A stretch of 62,000 nucleotides of DNA from positions 1 to 62,000 of the forward strand of contig CAJNDS010000434.1 of the NCBI GenBank assembly GCA_905221605.1. The letters run 5' to 3'. The position numbers were made by a program, and so were the translations under genes. This document shows, in pieces, positions 30,389-45,222 of the stretch (position 1 is its first letter; each line of letters begins with the position of its first letter). The notes beneath the pieces are model-generated. The model did no database searches. It was not told the DNA's origin and saw nothing but the letters and a program-made list of their open reading frames with translations. Source of the DNA: Symbiodinium natans (lineage: Eukaryota > Sar > Dinophyceae > Suessiales > Symbiodiniaceae).

Positions 30389-32233
30389 TGTTATCTGCTA
30401 CTTGTGTTGTTCTGCCATTATACAATTCTGCTATTCCAGTATTGTACTCATATCTTACTATCTTACTATCTTATCCTCTGTTCATCTTGTTATCTTCTTG
30501 TCTTCTATTCTGGGAGGCAGGCGTTCAGGAATACTTCGGTCTCCTCTTGCTCAGCCTCGCCGAGCTACTCATGGCAGGAGCACAAGAGAGCGCCCGGAAG
30601 TCCGAGGGCTCGGCTGCATCGCGTCGGCGCTTCCTGGCATGCCATAACTGCATATTTCTTCTATATTTGGAGAGAGAGAGAGAGAGAGTGAGAGATGTGT
30701 TATGTATAGGAATAAGATCATATGAACATATCATAGTATGAGAATATGTATATGTATATATACAAGCATATATATATATATAAATAGATGATATCAAAAA
30801 GCTGTAACAGCATAGTCAACCCCCCGCTTTTTGGGGTGTGGAGAGGGTCAAAAGCCATGTCAAAGCACCTCGTGGGCTCTCGGCCTGCGCCAGGCACAGC
30901 GTAGGACACTGGTGAACACAAGGCTCCTCAGCCCCCTAAGCGATAAGCCCTAAGCCCTAAACCCTAAACCCGAAACCCCAAGCGCTAAACCCTAAACCCC
31001 TAAAACCCTAACAGTGCAGGCCTTCTTTTGCCACATCAGTGCCCCGACTCCTGCAGTCCGGATCGGTGCAGTTCGGTCGAATGGGTCGGGGTAGGAGTCT
31101 TGCTAGTCTTGAATCTTGCTAAAAACATGGCCAAGTCGCCTCTTGTCGCGCGCCTTCGACTTCAAAGGTAGCACTGGCATCAGAGAAACCAAGTGCGAGG
31201 ACGCAATATGCGGGCCAATCACATGCCTTCTTATACTGGTCAGGGTTTTCTTTGCTCGCTATCTTCGTTAAGGGGCTGAGCCATGGAGCCATGTCCAGCA
31301 TATGTCTGTGCATTACATCATTGTGGGCACATACGTCCTTCAGTGTCTCTACGGGTGTGGATATGGGGCTGCGCTGGTGCTTCGTTCGGATTGCATGCTG
31401 CCTTGAACGACTCAGGGTCTGCACGCAGTCATGCAGTTCTGGGGGCCATCTCTCACATGAGACGCGATGAAAACCGGCCCCTGCACGTCCGCGCGACTGC
31501 CATGGTTTCTTTGCATCTCTGCTTCTGACTGTCAACACTGGTCTACAAAGCCGGCGGCATGGAGCGTTGAGCTTTGCGCAACCGCCAGCTCTCATGTGCG
31601 ACTGCTCCGCGACGATGGGAAAACAAAGGAAAACGCTTCACTCCGAATCCCGTCTTCAAGCGGAAAAGCAGGGCATCTTTCAAAAAGGTGCGTAGAGAGC
31701 CATCAGGCTTCGAGAAGGATGTGCCTCGTGTAACCGGGGCTACTTGTATTTCAGACTACACTCGCTATTCACAACAGCTTCCGTCTTAGCGACTCGTGGG
31801 AAAGCTTCACCTTATGGCACAGTAAGCAAATCAAAATCTTAATGGGCGGCTGTCAACCGCGGCCTTCATGAAACGACACGAGGGCACTCACTGCGCGACG
31901 AGAGCCTCAGCTGCAGGCTAGAGTGTGCAAGAGGTTTCGAAACACGCGTGCCCATGCCCCGTGCAGCATCGGTGCAACAGGCTCATCGCACCACAGCGAA
32001 TCGCAACCGTCTGCAGAGTGAGACTGGCTGACCAACTTTGCAGCCTCAGCACGCCTGATCTACAATCCTGACAGGTCAGCTGTGCAGAATCAGCTCCCAG
32101 GCAATCACTGGCAACTGGCGCCACATGATTCCTGAGGTTCCCGTACCTGCATTCGCATCCTTCCAACCCTTCGATATCGGTGATATCGGATGATGAATGG
32201 CAACTCATTCCAAAAGATCAGAAGGAGCAGAGC
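30389..32233. other. No gene identified
   Basis: GA run at 30669-30688, TA runs at 30745-30785 and degenerate CCCTAAA units at 30945-31010. A minus-strand frame near 31140-31370 (LKDVCAHNDVMHRHMLDMAP, PDQYKKACDWPAYCVLALGF) has plausible composition and could be an exon of an unidentified gene; no domain seen. Confidence 0.4.
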
Positions 32234-35133
<2,900 letters not shown>

Positions 35134-35251
35134 GTCTTTGCGAACTCAAGGCTCTATGAAAAATCTGCAACACCTCGATTCCTGGGCGCATGCTGCTTTT
35201 TGATACGAGTCGTTTTCAGGCCGCAGGATGCCGCGAGAGTAGGGCCCAGGC

Positions 35252-37261
35252 TTACGAGAACGTCTGACCGACGAGTTTCTCACTGAGGCTCCACAGCCTG
35301 GTCCAACGCTTAGCATTCCGCCCAACTGAGAGAAACTACTCTGGGGAAACATGTGGGGAGGGGGGTTCGACAAACAGGGGTGCCTTTTGGGCTTCCTATA
35401 AAAAGGGGCTGTACCTATGACTCTCTTCGGTTTCGTAGGGGTACCTTCGGAGTTCCTATGATAAGAAATCTACCATTTAAAGGGGTGCCCCATATCGGAA
35501 CATGGCCCCTGATTTCGTATTTCGTAAACACCCACACGACCCGCAAAGTCTCTCGTAGTACCCTAAACCCGAAACACTAAGCCCTAAACCCCAAACCCTA
35601 AACCCTAAGAGCCTTCTACACCTCTCGTCATCCGCAGCTTGCCCACCAATTTCGTCCTCCTTCAGCGTCCGGAAGCTGCCGTACCTTCGGGCACCCCCTT
35701 TTGGGGGTTTAGGGTTTAGGGTTTAGGGTTTAGGGTTCAGGGTTTAGGGTTTTGGGCTTAGGGTTGAGTGTTTTGGGTTTAGGGTTTAGGGTAAACCCTT
35801 GCTGGACATGGAGTTCGCCTGCCACAACATGCATCCTCTTGCGTTTACTAAACCCTAAACCCTAAATCCCAAACCCTATACCTCGGGATCGAAGGGGTCA
35901 CTGCAAAAACTTGTCGTTGCTGGCGTCCACGTTCTCCACTGCGTCAGTTCCTCCTGCACCACCAGTTCCAGACCTGAAACAATCTGGGGGGTTTCCGAAA
36001 AAGGGGGGGGGGGTACCCTTGTTTCTTGGGGGGGATCCTTTTTTTGAAGGGGCTACTACTCTATATGGGGTCTAAAAGGGGAACCCCTATTTTGGGAAAT
36101 ACCCACATCTCAAGGTTCACTGGACCAAGCAAGTCAAACTCGTGTACACAGACAGCGTTGTGTCCAGCTGAGTTGTGGACTCACCACCCCAGCTGAAGTA
36201 CACACCTGGACGACTCTGGACGACTCTCACAAAACAGTCCACGCTCGAACGACTCTACGCCAAAGCATGCTAGTCAGCAGCCAGCAGGCAGTGTGTTGAC
36301 GCACCAGCATAACGTAAAATGACAACACGTCTAACACTGCCATGATTGGCATCAGCACAAATAACTTGCAAGGATACAGGCCTGACTGAGCGTAGGCAGG
36401 GTCAGCCACGCACTTGGCCAACCTTTTTCCTGCCTCTGTTTCACTCACATACCTCAAGAGGGCAGCAAAGTCCAGCAAACTCGTTTTGATTGGTACAAGC
36501 TTGGGGCACGCGTTGGTAACCCCCTTCTGCAGGATGGGAAACAAAAACCTTCGGGAATGAGTCCGCTGTGCGCTCGGATTCTGAACATCTCTTCTCTTAA
36601 CATCGAAACACATGTACCGGTGCCTGAACACCGGATAGTGCTCTCGGAAAAGGTTGGTCTCAGCAATACAGCCTGCAGGGTTCGATCTGCGTGCTCCCAA
36701 ACTGCCAAAAGCGTTGGCCCTGCCTGGGTAGAGCGAGGAGAAGCATATGCCCGTGTTGTTGTGAAATCTCTTGTGAAGCTCCCTCATCAGCATAACGTCG
36801 CAGACCTGGAGAGGATTGCGGAAGCCCCTTAAGGGGAGGCCCTTAAGGGGGAAGCCCTTAAAGAGAAGTCTGTGAAGGTGAAGCCCCTAAGGGGAAGCCC
36901 TTAGGGAGAAGCCCTTGAAAGGAAGCCCTTACTGGGCTCTTCTTCTCTGGTGCCTTGCTGTCCTTGTACGCCTTGGCTCCGTTGAATCGGCCGTTGTCAA
37001 TCATGGAGACCTGGCAGAGACAGGAAGGTTTAGGGTTTAGGGTTTAGGGTTTAGCGTTTAGGGTTTAGGGTTTAGGGTTTAGGGGGGCAATGCCCCCTGA
37101 CGCCCCGAGCCCCGAGCCCAGAGCCGATGCAGCCCCCCCATTCTGACAGCAAGACTGAAGGAGCTCCTTTGAGTGTGTATGTTTTTTATACATTTTTCAA
37201 ATAATATGTGTATACAGATATATACATACATACATACGTACGTACGTACGTACGTACATAC

Positions 37262-37295
<34 letters not shown>

Positions 37296-39888
37296 TGTAT
37301 TATCGTATATAACACAAGTAGCAAAAGAATACGAAGCAAAAGCCACCCATGGGTTTTTTTCTTCTTGGTTTGCTGCAGGATGCTTTCGCGAATGGGGTCC
37401 TAGTCTTGTTATGTCTTACGACCAGCCGACCTTTCTTGAGAGGGGCCTTTTAACAAACCACGAAAGCGTGAGCATCGTGCGCATCAGTGGCTGGGGCCGA
37501 CGAGAACGCCCTAAACACTGTCCCTGAAACCCTAAACCCTAAACCCGAAAGCCTTTCCACCTACAAGCGTTGGTAGAGGGATGCCCCTTAAGAGGCCTCA
37601 CTGGCGACGGATCCCGATGCATTCCGTCTTTCCTTTAGGTTCGGCTTCGGTAAAACACAACTGACAAGAGCATCACCATCACGCCCCCGAAACATGTGGG
37701 GTGCACCGGCTTCTTCATTCCAGCCTCCATGCCTCGCGCGAATGACAACTCACTGGGATGTCATGTGAGGGCTGGCTGGTAGGTCCCACGTCCTACAGCG
37801 GCTGCCTGAAAGATCACCAATATCAGCAACTGGTGGAATCATGCCACCGACCTGTGTTTGGTGGATCTTCGTAGTGCACATGGCAAGCGAATGGCAGTAG
37901 AGGTTATGAATGGCGACTGTCAACATCCAGAGTGGGAACAACGGACAAGAAGCCTCCTTGTCGTTGATGCTTGCAGTCACAGTTCCCAAGATGATGCATC
38001 GCGCCGGCTTCATGGAGCTCTTCTTCAGGTCTGCGGGCGAAAAGTTGCGGGAACTTGCAGATGGATTGTTTAGCTCCATGGCCCAAGAGCTTGGCAGCAG
38101 GGCCTTCAACCAAGAGATTGCACAGGAGGAAGTGGCCTCTCGCAGGGCCATCAGAAAAAAAAAAAAAGATACGTGGCACGGCGGCCACTTTACGTGGCAC
38201 AGCGTGTGGGCCCCCTGCGCAGAACGTAGAATTGCAAGCTAAGTCTAAGCCATCTGCCAAGGTAGTTTGCTGCAAAGCTCAGTTCGTGCCCGTCTGCTGA
38301 CCATCTTGGGCCACCCCCTGAACGAAGTCAACGAGACGCAGCTTCAAGTCTTGTTGTGAATAGGAGCCGCCTGGGAAAAGCCCTGGAAGGAAGGCTCCCT
38401 GACATTGGAAAGAGCTTCAACACGCGCCGCTCTTTTTCCTGCACGTCACAACATGTCCTGCCTCTTTGTGGGCATTTGGGAAGTACACTGCAGCATTGCA
38501 GACCAGCGCATCAAGCCTGACAAGTGGGCACTGCGCAGCACAGGTGAGGACATGGTACGCAGACGGTCCCATGCACAAGGCTTGTAAGGGCTTTACGGGA
38601 TGTTCAAGGTCCGGAATGTGCTGACAAAGCTGCGGACCTGCAATTGCGTCGGAATTCCAATTTGGCTTGGGATCGTGGACACACGCGTGCGCGCGGGTGC
38701 GTGTGTCTGTGTGTGTGGTGCACAGGTCATCACAAGCAGGCCGGGCAAGCGCTGTTGTTCGCTGCAAGATCAAGGTGCAGTACAAGATAACTGTCCTGAC
38801 GCTTTCAGACATCTCGACACAAGTTAGAGTTTCCGAATTTAGGGGGTACCTTATTGGGGTCCTTAGTATAAGGGGATCCTACTATTTTGGGGGTCTATAT
38901 TCGGGGTTCTCCCCATATTTTCGTAAACCCCCAAAGCCATAGAGGCAGCGCCAAGAGAGATCCTCCGGGAAGTCGTTCTCTTTAGCGACCATCTCGGCCT
39001 GCACCGGGCTATAACTACATCACAATAAAACAAATATCGATAACTATAAAATCAAAAGTTTTTGATATAAAAGATAAACGTTGATGTATTTACTTAATTT
39101 AGTTTTTTTATGTATGTTAAACATTCTGCCTTTCATACCTTTAGTTTGCTTCAAAAGATATTCCGCATCTCTATATATATATATATACTAAATTGTAAAT
39201 GCGAGCATAAGGCCTTGCCTTGACGTAGTCGCGGCAAGCCATGATGACCCGCCTCTCCAAACCGAAATGCGCTCCGACTTCTACCAGATACTGCGAGACA
39301 AAACGCGAAAGCATACTTCATCCACCCTTCCGAACTGGGGAGCTGGCCACTCACCCGACATGGCAAGCTCTTTGGCTGTGGCAAGGCCCAGCCCTGCCCA
39401 ACGCTTTCTTGGGACTATGGGGGCAACGACTCGTGGGGGAAGGTTTGGGGCGCAGCGCGCGCTCACCCGGAACGCAGAGCCTGAGGAAGCGCCGGTTATG
39501 ATCACGGTCTTCTTGGAAGGCTGCGAAGCGAACTGGGCAGACCGCAAGCAAACTGCCAGATCTGCCAGCAACCGAAGTTGTGCACAGCTTTTGTTGCTTT
39601 ACCTGAGCCGCAGGCATCAAAGAAGGCCCTTCTCCCGACGGTCGAGCGACGCAAGGAGGGGACTTTCCTGCAGTGCAAACTCGGAAGCCATGCTTCGAGT
39701 CCAGCAACATGGCCACACCTGGCCAAAGCTGTAATACAATGATACAAAAGTAGAAAGACACAGTACAGTACTAGTGTCACAATAGTATTAGTACAGTAGT
39801 AAACGAATATTGTCCTCTGCCGGGCTCCGGCAAACGCAGCCGCCCCAGTGGCAACAGCTGCCAGAGCCTTCGCAAGATCAAGCGCCAT
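35252..39888 (-). CDS. por: Light-dependent protochlorophyllide reductase, about 20 exons
   Basis: NADPH-dependent short-chain dehydrogenase reducing protochlorophyllide in the plastid (EC 1.3.1.33). Exons: 39815-39888 (Met, Ala-rich hydrophobic leader); about 39481-39570 (KKTVIITGASSG, N-terminal Rossmann loop); 39355-39393 (LGLATAKELAMSG); about 39212-39257 (VIMACRDY); 38751-38795 (DSYLVLHLDLAANNS); 38597-38637; 38462-38516 (LDALVCNAAVYFPNA); 38240-38269; 38104-38136 (GHFLLCNLLVE); 37954-38030; 37806-37851; 37707-37732; 36954-37010 (NGRFNGAKAYKDSK, catalytic YxxxK); 36724-36805; 36624-36672; about 36519-36548; about 36373-36452 (YVSETEAGKRLA); 35902-35973; 35613-35659; 35252-35297 (LWSLSEKLVG, TAA at 35252). 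Most junctions keep phase exactly. About two thirds of donors are GC. The ATNHLG block expected before GHFLL was not found. The leader may act as a plastid-targeting signal. Confidence 0.93.
35432..35533 (+). mobile_element. Family A MITE-like element in the last POR intron
   Basis: TTTCGTAGGGGTACCTTCGG at the left and GCCCCTGATTTCG..TTTCGTAAACACCC at the right match the family A ends and internal order. It fills about a third of the 315-nt intron between exons 35613-35659 and 35252-35297. Confidence 0.65.
35703..35880. repeat. TTTAGGG tract followed by CCCTAAA units in a POR intron
   Basis: TTTAGGG units with variants at 35703-35795, a 50-bp spacer, then short CCCTAAA units at 35848-35878. 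All within the 242-nt intron between exons 35902-35973 and 35613-35659. A further CCCTAAA run is at 35555-35610. Confidence 0.85.
35985..36110 (+). mobile_element. Degenerate family A MITE-like element in a POR intron
   Basis: GGGGGGTTTCCGAAAAAGGG at the left, GTACCC and GGATCC-containing core, and CCCCTATTTTGGGAAATACC at the right. It starts 12 bp from the acceptor of the exon at 35973. G-runs are expanded compared with other copies. Confidence 0.6.
36828..36935. repeat. GAAGCCCTTAAGGG tandem repeat forming a POR intron
   Basis: About seven degenerate 14-15 bp units of GAAGCCCTTAAGGG. The enclosing intron is 36806-36953 (148 nt), so the tandem array makes up most of it. The unit contains the palindrome CCCTTAAGGG. 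Confidence 0.85.
37025..37300. repeat. TTTAGGG tract and TACG/TA microsatellites in a POR intron
   Basis: Eight TTTAGGG units at 37026-37082, then a (TACG)n and (TA)n region at 37210-37300, in the intron between exons 37707-37732 and 36954-37010. Confidence 0.9.
38828..38938 (+). mobile_element. Family A MITE-like element in a POR intron (well preserved)
   Basis: GTTTCCGAATTTAGGGGGTA at the left; the reverse complement of the right end reads GGGGGTTTACGAAAATATGG. Internal landmarks GGGGTCC, AAGGGGATCCTACTATTT and GGGGGTCTA are shared in order with 49398-49500 and 52663-52778. It lies 33 bp from the acceptor of the exon at 38795. No ORF. Confidence 0.75.
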
Positions 39889-41984
39889 TCTCGCCAGGGC
39901 GGTGTAGGGTTTAGGGTTTAGGGTTTAGGGTTTAGGGTTTAGGGTTCTAGAATCGTCCTTAGCAGAGTTACAACCATGGTACAAGCCTCGCAGCTCCTGC
40001 GCGATGCAGATCAAACAGAGCCAAGGGCGCCTGCAGGTTGCTCGAGGAGCCCCCCAGGCTGGCCAGCGGCTTCTGGCTTGCGCTGGCCTTGAAGCAGGAG
40101 GTTTAGGGTTTAGGGCTTATGTAGCAAGAGGTTTAGGGTTTTAGGGCTTATATGGCAAGAGGTTTAGGGTTTAGGGGTTTATGTAGGGGGGGATGGGGCA
40201 TCTTGGACAATGACTATCGAAGCTCTCGACCGTTGGGGTTACCGCAAGGTTCAAGATCTAGGGCCGGCGGACTTCTCTGATCGAATCTGATCAGGTTGCA
40301 ATGTGCTGCATAGGGCCCCACCCCTGCGTTCAGGCTCCCCCACAAGTCGGGTGCAGTGGTGGAAGCAGGGAACGTACGAACCCAAGACAGAACAAAATGC
40401 AGCCTGTTGTGGAGATCGCCTAGATTGAAGCTGAGTCGATGTTCATCCTCCTTTTCCAGGGGGCAGAGTATTTACCGTTAGGGCGACGTGCTGAACTTGG
40501 CTGCTCCCATGAAGTTGCAGTGGCACACAGCTGGATTGTGCCGCGAGGCGCCCAAAAGGCATGGAGATCTCTCTCGAAGGCTCACTTAAACTGCCGAAGG
40601 CCACCAAGCTCGCTTTGTTTTGAAGGAGACCAATGCGGAGCGACTGCTGGCTCTCTCTTTCGGCTAACTACTGTCCATATTGACAGGCTTTGATCTACAT
40701 CTGCAAGGGCGTTGGCCACGGCTTTGCTGCTACTCGGGGGTGGCTCCTGCCAGCCGGCCGTGCCCTTGTTGCTTCATACTGTAGTGCTTTAGACATGAGG
40801 GGCTCATGGCAATCCGATCCTCTAAGCCCATTGCGCTGCGGCCTGGAGCTTTCAAGGAAGCCACCCGGTCATGGTGCGACACCTTGCGGCACTGGTGAGG
40901 GCTGAAACATGCTGAAAGAAGACACCAAACAAACGCCGAGGTGAGCAAAAAGACCTGCGAAGTGCGCTGGGTTCCTCGCACTGGTGAAGGCTGTCTGGAG
41001 CGACATGGTCCTTACAGAAAGTTCCTAGACAGACGTGTCGAAGAAGCTGCATCCTCCAAGCCTGTGGCAGCCGTACCAGGGCAGTCTAGCCGAGCGATGG
41101 CTCACCCTGCAGTCGGAGGTTGGGTCACTCTGAATCACTGTAGGCAGTCTTTCGAAGAGATGGTTCGGGGCTTTGCGGGCGTCTCAGGGAGGCTCTAAGT
41201 GGGTTGCAGGAACCCTAAAAACCCTAAACCCTTTTCCCCCTTATAAACCCTGAACCGCAATGGTCCCTCCCCTCCCCATTCCTCGCCATCAGTCCTGTTA
41301 GGGTGGCCCTTTGGATACTGTGCTGTGATACAGGTTCAGGCGTCACACGCTAACCAGGTCCCGGCCAGGCCTGGAATGTCACGTGGCTTAGCACCCACCC
41401 CTACGCTGAGCCGAAAGAAAGAGAGAAAGAGGGGTTGGATCAGCCATTCCATGCCTGGACGCACGCGCGAGACCTACTGCCGAAGAAGCCTCGAGCCATT
41501 TGTGTTCACACGTCTAAGAATGCACTGCGACGGCTGTGCAGCATCTGCTCACATGGGCAATAAATGCCGGGGGGGGCGACTGCTGCCAGGCCACAGTGGC
41601 CAAAACTGCGCTGTTGAATTTCTTGCAACGTATGAGGCTACGCTGCCCACTGCCCGCTGCCCACGCGTGAACGAGTACTTATGCAAAAGATGGGAGACAC
41701 CAAACTACCGATGGCCACCTGATCTCGAAGATCTCCATCACTTACAAAGCACAGACCCGTGGACAGCGTGCCTCATGTCATCATCAAATCACACGTTAAG
41801 AGCCTCCATTCGCTCTCCATTGGGGATGATTGAGTGCTGAGCCTTGGAAGGGCCGAACAAATGGCAGCGACACCGCGTGGCAGACAAGTCATCCCGATGG
41901 AAGTGAGAACACGGACTCATGGAGTAAGGTTTAGGGTTTAGGGTTTGGGGCTTAGGGTTTAGAGTTTAGGGTTTACGGATTAGG
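39889..41984. other. No gene identified; repeats upstream of POR
   Basis: TTTAGGG at 39904-39947; three imperfect copies of an about 37-bp unit (GGTTTAGGGTTTAGGGCTTA plus TGTAGCAAGA) at 40099-40190; degenerate TTTAGGG at 41929-41990. A 171-codon plus frame at 41325-41840 has no recognised domain and is not called. The POR promoter should lie just above 39888; no motif could be identified. Confidence 0.45.
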
Positions 41985-43239
41985 GTTGGAGGTGCATCCT
42001 GTCCTTCGGGTCCTGGCCTCACTTGGAACTGTCGAGAAGTCCACTCGACAGCCACAAGGAAGAAGCAGCTGCCAAGCTGCAGCATCTGGAGCACAGCCCA
42101 AGGGCCGTGAAATCTATGTACACTTGTGCCACTGACACATGAATCTTGTCTAATGTTCTCAAGAGTATCACAGTGTAATTCTTGTGCACCGGCACGGTGA
42201 AACCGCGTTGAAAATTCTTGGAATGGCAGCACAGCGGTCCAGCACATCGCATACGAAGACGCAACGATTGCACGTTCGTTTGTGTTAGACTCGCTACAGG
42301 GCAAACGGGGCAATCACTTCACACTAACCTGCGCAACTGGAGTCCCTGTGCATCGCTCTATCGCTGCGTGAGCCAGCGGAAGGCTCGCTGCAGGATGCCC
42401 ATGGCCATCATCTGTACAGCACGGCGGTGCGCTCCCGCCAAGACTCCGCGGAGAAGACCCTTGGCCTGACTCGAGACACCTCCTGGCACAAGCATTGCCA
42501 GACGAAGGGCAGCAGAGTCTAAGTCACCACGGTAGGAATACCACACGGACAGGACAGCGTGGGCAGCGTAGGCGCCGCAAAGCAATCCAACCAACATGCA
42601 GCTGGAACTGCCGAGCATGGCCGCGATGCGAGGTGCTACGACGACTGCAATGCCGAGCGGCAGAGCATGATCTCGCAACGCAACGATCGCAACGCAGCAT
42701 GCTGGCGGAGGGGCCACGCGCACCAGAAATTCAGCAATAGGATTGGCACTCTTTGAGGGAGTGCATGCCACTGCCACGCCCTTCAACAAGAGGCAGATTG
42801 TGGATGCCATCACTCGTTCAGCACCAATCAGCCGCAGCAGCACTTCACGGCGAGAGAGGACTTCCACCAACCGTTGCTGCGAAATAACACTGATCAGGTT
42901 CATGCAGAAGATGATGGACTTTTCGTTGGCGAACAGATGCGAGCGCTCTGCATCCAGCAGCCATGCGATGGGACCCAGGATTCCCAGAGGTGTGCCTTGC
43001 TGCACTCCCTGCAGCCCTTCCCTCCACAACCACAGCTGATCCACGGCGAAGTCGATAATCAGGAGCAGATAGAGCCACGCTGCAAGAAAACACACAGCTC
43101 GAGATGCCACGCGGATGACCAGCACTCCACGCACGATCGCCCGCACGGTGACACTGGCTGCCGACAGCTCGTCCTCAGGGATATGATGAGGCTGCGAGTA
43201 GCTCAGTATGTTCACATCGTCATGAATTGGGATCTTCAT
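41985..43239 (-). CDS. Unidentified multi-pass membrane protein
   Basis: Exon 1, about 42370-43239, starts with MKIPIHDDVNILSYS and carries several hydrophobic segments: GVLVIRVASRAVCFLAAWLY with LLLIIDFAV, MASTICLLLKGVAVA, ACCVAIVAL, SCMLVGLLCGAYAAHAVLSV, about five membrane spans. Exon 2, about 41985-42288, reads NERAIVASSYAMCWTAVLPF and ends with QLGSCFFLVAVEW. Codon use and even spacing of hydrophobic segments make exon 1 the best long ORF in the window, but no family is recognised. It is the next minus-strand gene upstream of POR. A Cys/Ser-rich single-exon stretch of this length contrasts with its finely split neighbours. Confidence 0.6.
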
Positions 43240-43789
43240 GCTGTTTATATGATTATTTTTATAGAAGAAGTAAACTATATTGTATTGTCAGTATGTTATA
43301 CATATCTCTCTGTTCTTGTATCAGTTTAGTATTCTGAAATGATACAGCTATACTATGGTGTTATGACATGATTAGGTTACCAGAGTATACAGATATGCAG
43401 ATATGTATATGTGTATATACATATCTAATCCTCAAACTTGTTGTATCATTACATGTATCTTGTTATGCAAGTGTGGTATTCTTATTAATAGTTTATCAAG
43501 TAACATGTTCCTTTAGGATTGGCATCAGATCAGGATCGTGCCTCTGGATACTCCCTCTGCAACTGGTGAAGGATGACCTGCGAGCAGAAGGGCGAGGACT
43601 GCTCGCTCGCACGCACATGAAGAGCAGCTCAGATCACGGCTGAGAAGAGGCTGTACAGTCCAAGCCTGAAGAAAAGCTTGCCGTGCACATCTTGAACTAT
43701 GGAGTCAGGCTACACCGCTTAGCGCCAGGGCTTCGGCGAAGCGCAAGCGACTCGGTTCAGAAGATCCCAACCCTGCCATCCTGAGACAA

Positions 43790-44500
43790 TCACAAAACCA
43801 CGCCTGTCACCCTGTCATACTTGTAGTACTTGATGCTTTTTCGGCTGTGAGGGCTGAGGATAACGCCATGCAGCTCAGCAGCCGGGCTGAGTGCACTGAG
43901 CACCTGAAGCGTTAGCTTGCACTCGTATACATGGTAGCCTATGCTGCCTCTCCCTCGCTTCCCCTCTTCTTCCTTCCCACGCATTCCTTCCCCAAAGATC
44001 GTCTTTCGCTACGCTGGGATCCACACCACCGACAAGGAAGACATGGTGGAGATCGCAGGAAGAAGAGCATGCAGCAGGAAGACCTTCCGCGCAAATTCAG
44101 ACCAGTTGCACCGTCTGACTGATGATTTGTGCTGCTGGGATCGAGACCAGGGTTGTGACCTCCAGCGTTGCGCAGGGTGAGCAATGCAAAACACACCACT
44201 GATCTCTGCAGAGGCGCAGGCGGTTTGCGGCCACGCCTCCTCAAACTTCTCGCGCGCACGCTCCTCAGAGCTGCTCAACGAGCTGAAACCCCTCCATTCC
44301 CCCCCTTCCCTGCGTAAGAAGAAGGCCCATCGTCCAACGTCGCTGTAGCCAAGGAAGCTCAGGATTCCTGATGTCCTTTGCATCTCACCAGTGTCAAGCA
44401 GCTTACGAGCACGTGCGGCAACAGTGAAAAGGAAAGGAAGGAATCCGCTGCCTTGCTCGCTTTCGCCACTGCACATTGGGACGGAGGTACATTGCCACGC
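43790..44500 (-). CDS. Unidentified gene, C-terminal exons
   Basis: The last exon, about 43790-43925, is convincing: YHVYECKLTLQVLSALSPAA, then HSRKSIKYYKYDRVTGVVL and a TGA at 43790. Upstream minus blocks (about 44225-44450: AARARKLLDTGEMQRTSGIL, FSSLSSSEERAREKFEEAW) probably belong to it. No domain recognised. Confidence 0.45.
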
Positions 44501-44782
44501 CTCGTGTTTCTGCTCTAGGGACCACGAAACCCTTGCGGGCACCTGGGCGCCCAGCAAGGGCCGGTCAGGAAGAGGATCACCGCGGGAGCGGACCTAACGT
44601 ACGCCCGAGGCAACCTGCACCATGCACAGCCGCTGCCCCAAACCCATGAACTGCTGCCGCACCCTGGGAGCGCGTGCGTGAGATTCGGAGAGCTCTGATC
44701 CGCAGCGCAACCTTTTTCGCCCGCCGCAGTGTGGCGGCGTGCCATTTTGGGGAAATGCGTTCTAGGGCAGCTGGCTCTTCCA

Positions 44783-45140
44783 CTATTACTATGATTATTA
44801 TCATTAGTATCATTATTAGTATTATTAGTAGTATTATTATTACTATTACTATTCTGATTGCTAGTAGTATTATTCTTCTTCTTAATAGCGTAACAATTGT
44901 TATTCTTATTCTTCTTATTATTATTCTTGTCATTCTTCTTATTCTGATTATTCTGATTATTCTTATTCTTATTCTTATTACTCTGATTTTCCTTTTTATT
45001 CTGATTATTCTTATTATTCTTATTGTTCTTATTATTCTTATTATTCTTAGTATTCTTATTTTTCTTCTTATTCTTGCTGGATTCTTACTATTCTTACTAT
45101 TCTTAGTATTCTTATTATTCTCATTATTCTTATTATTCTC
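44783..45140. repeat. (TTATTC)n-type microsatellite
   Basis: About 360 bp of TTATTC/ATTATTAGT units with drift. It creates the longest ORF in the window (plus strand, 44674-45966, Ile/Leu-rich) and an Ile/Asn/Arg-rich minus frame; neither is credible. It is the immediate 3' flank of the minus-strand gene ending at 45223. Confidence 0.9.
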
Positions 45141-45222
45141 ATTGTTATCGCCGCTCATTTTAGGACAGCCCGGTGCTTGGGGGAACTCTTCCCCTGCAGA
45201 TGCCGACAGGTCCAGTTGGCAG

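Noticed and set aside
41325-41840. 171-codon plus frame
   Set aside because: No domain, no splice-linked neighbours, and no clear third-position bias; left as unassigned.
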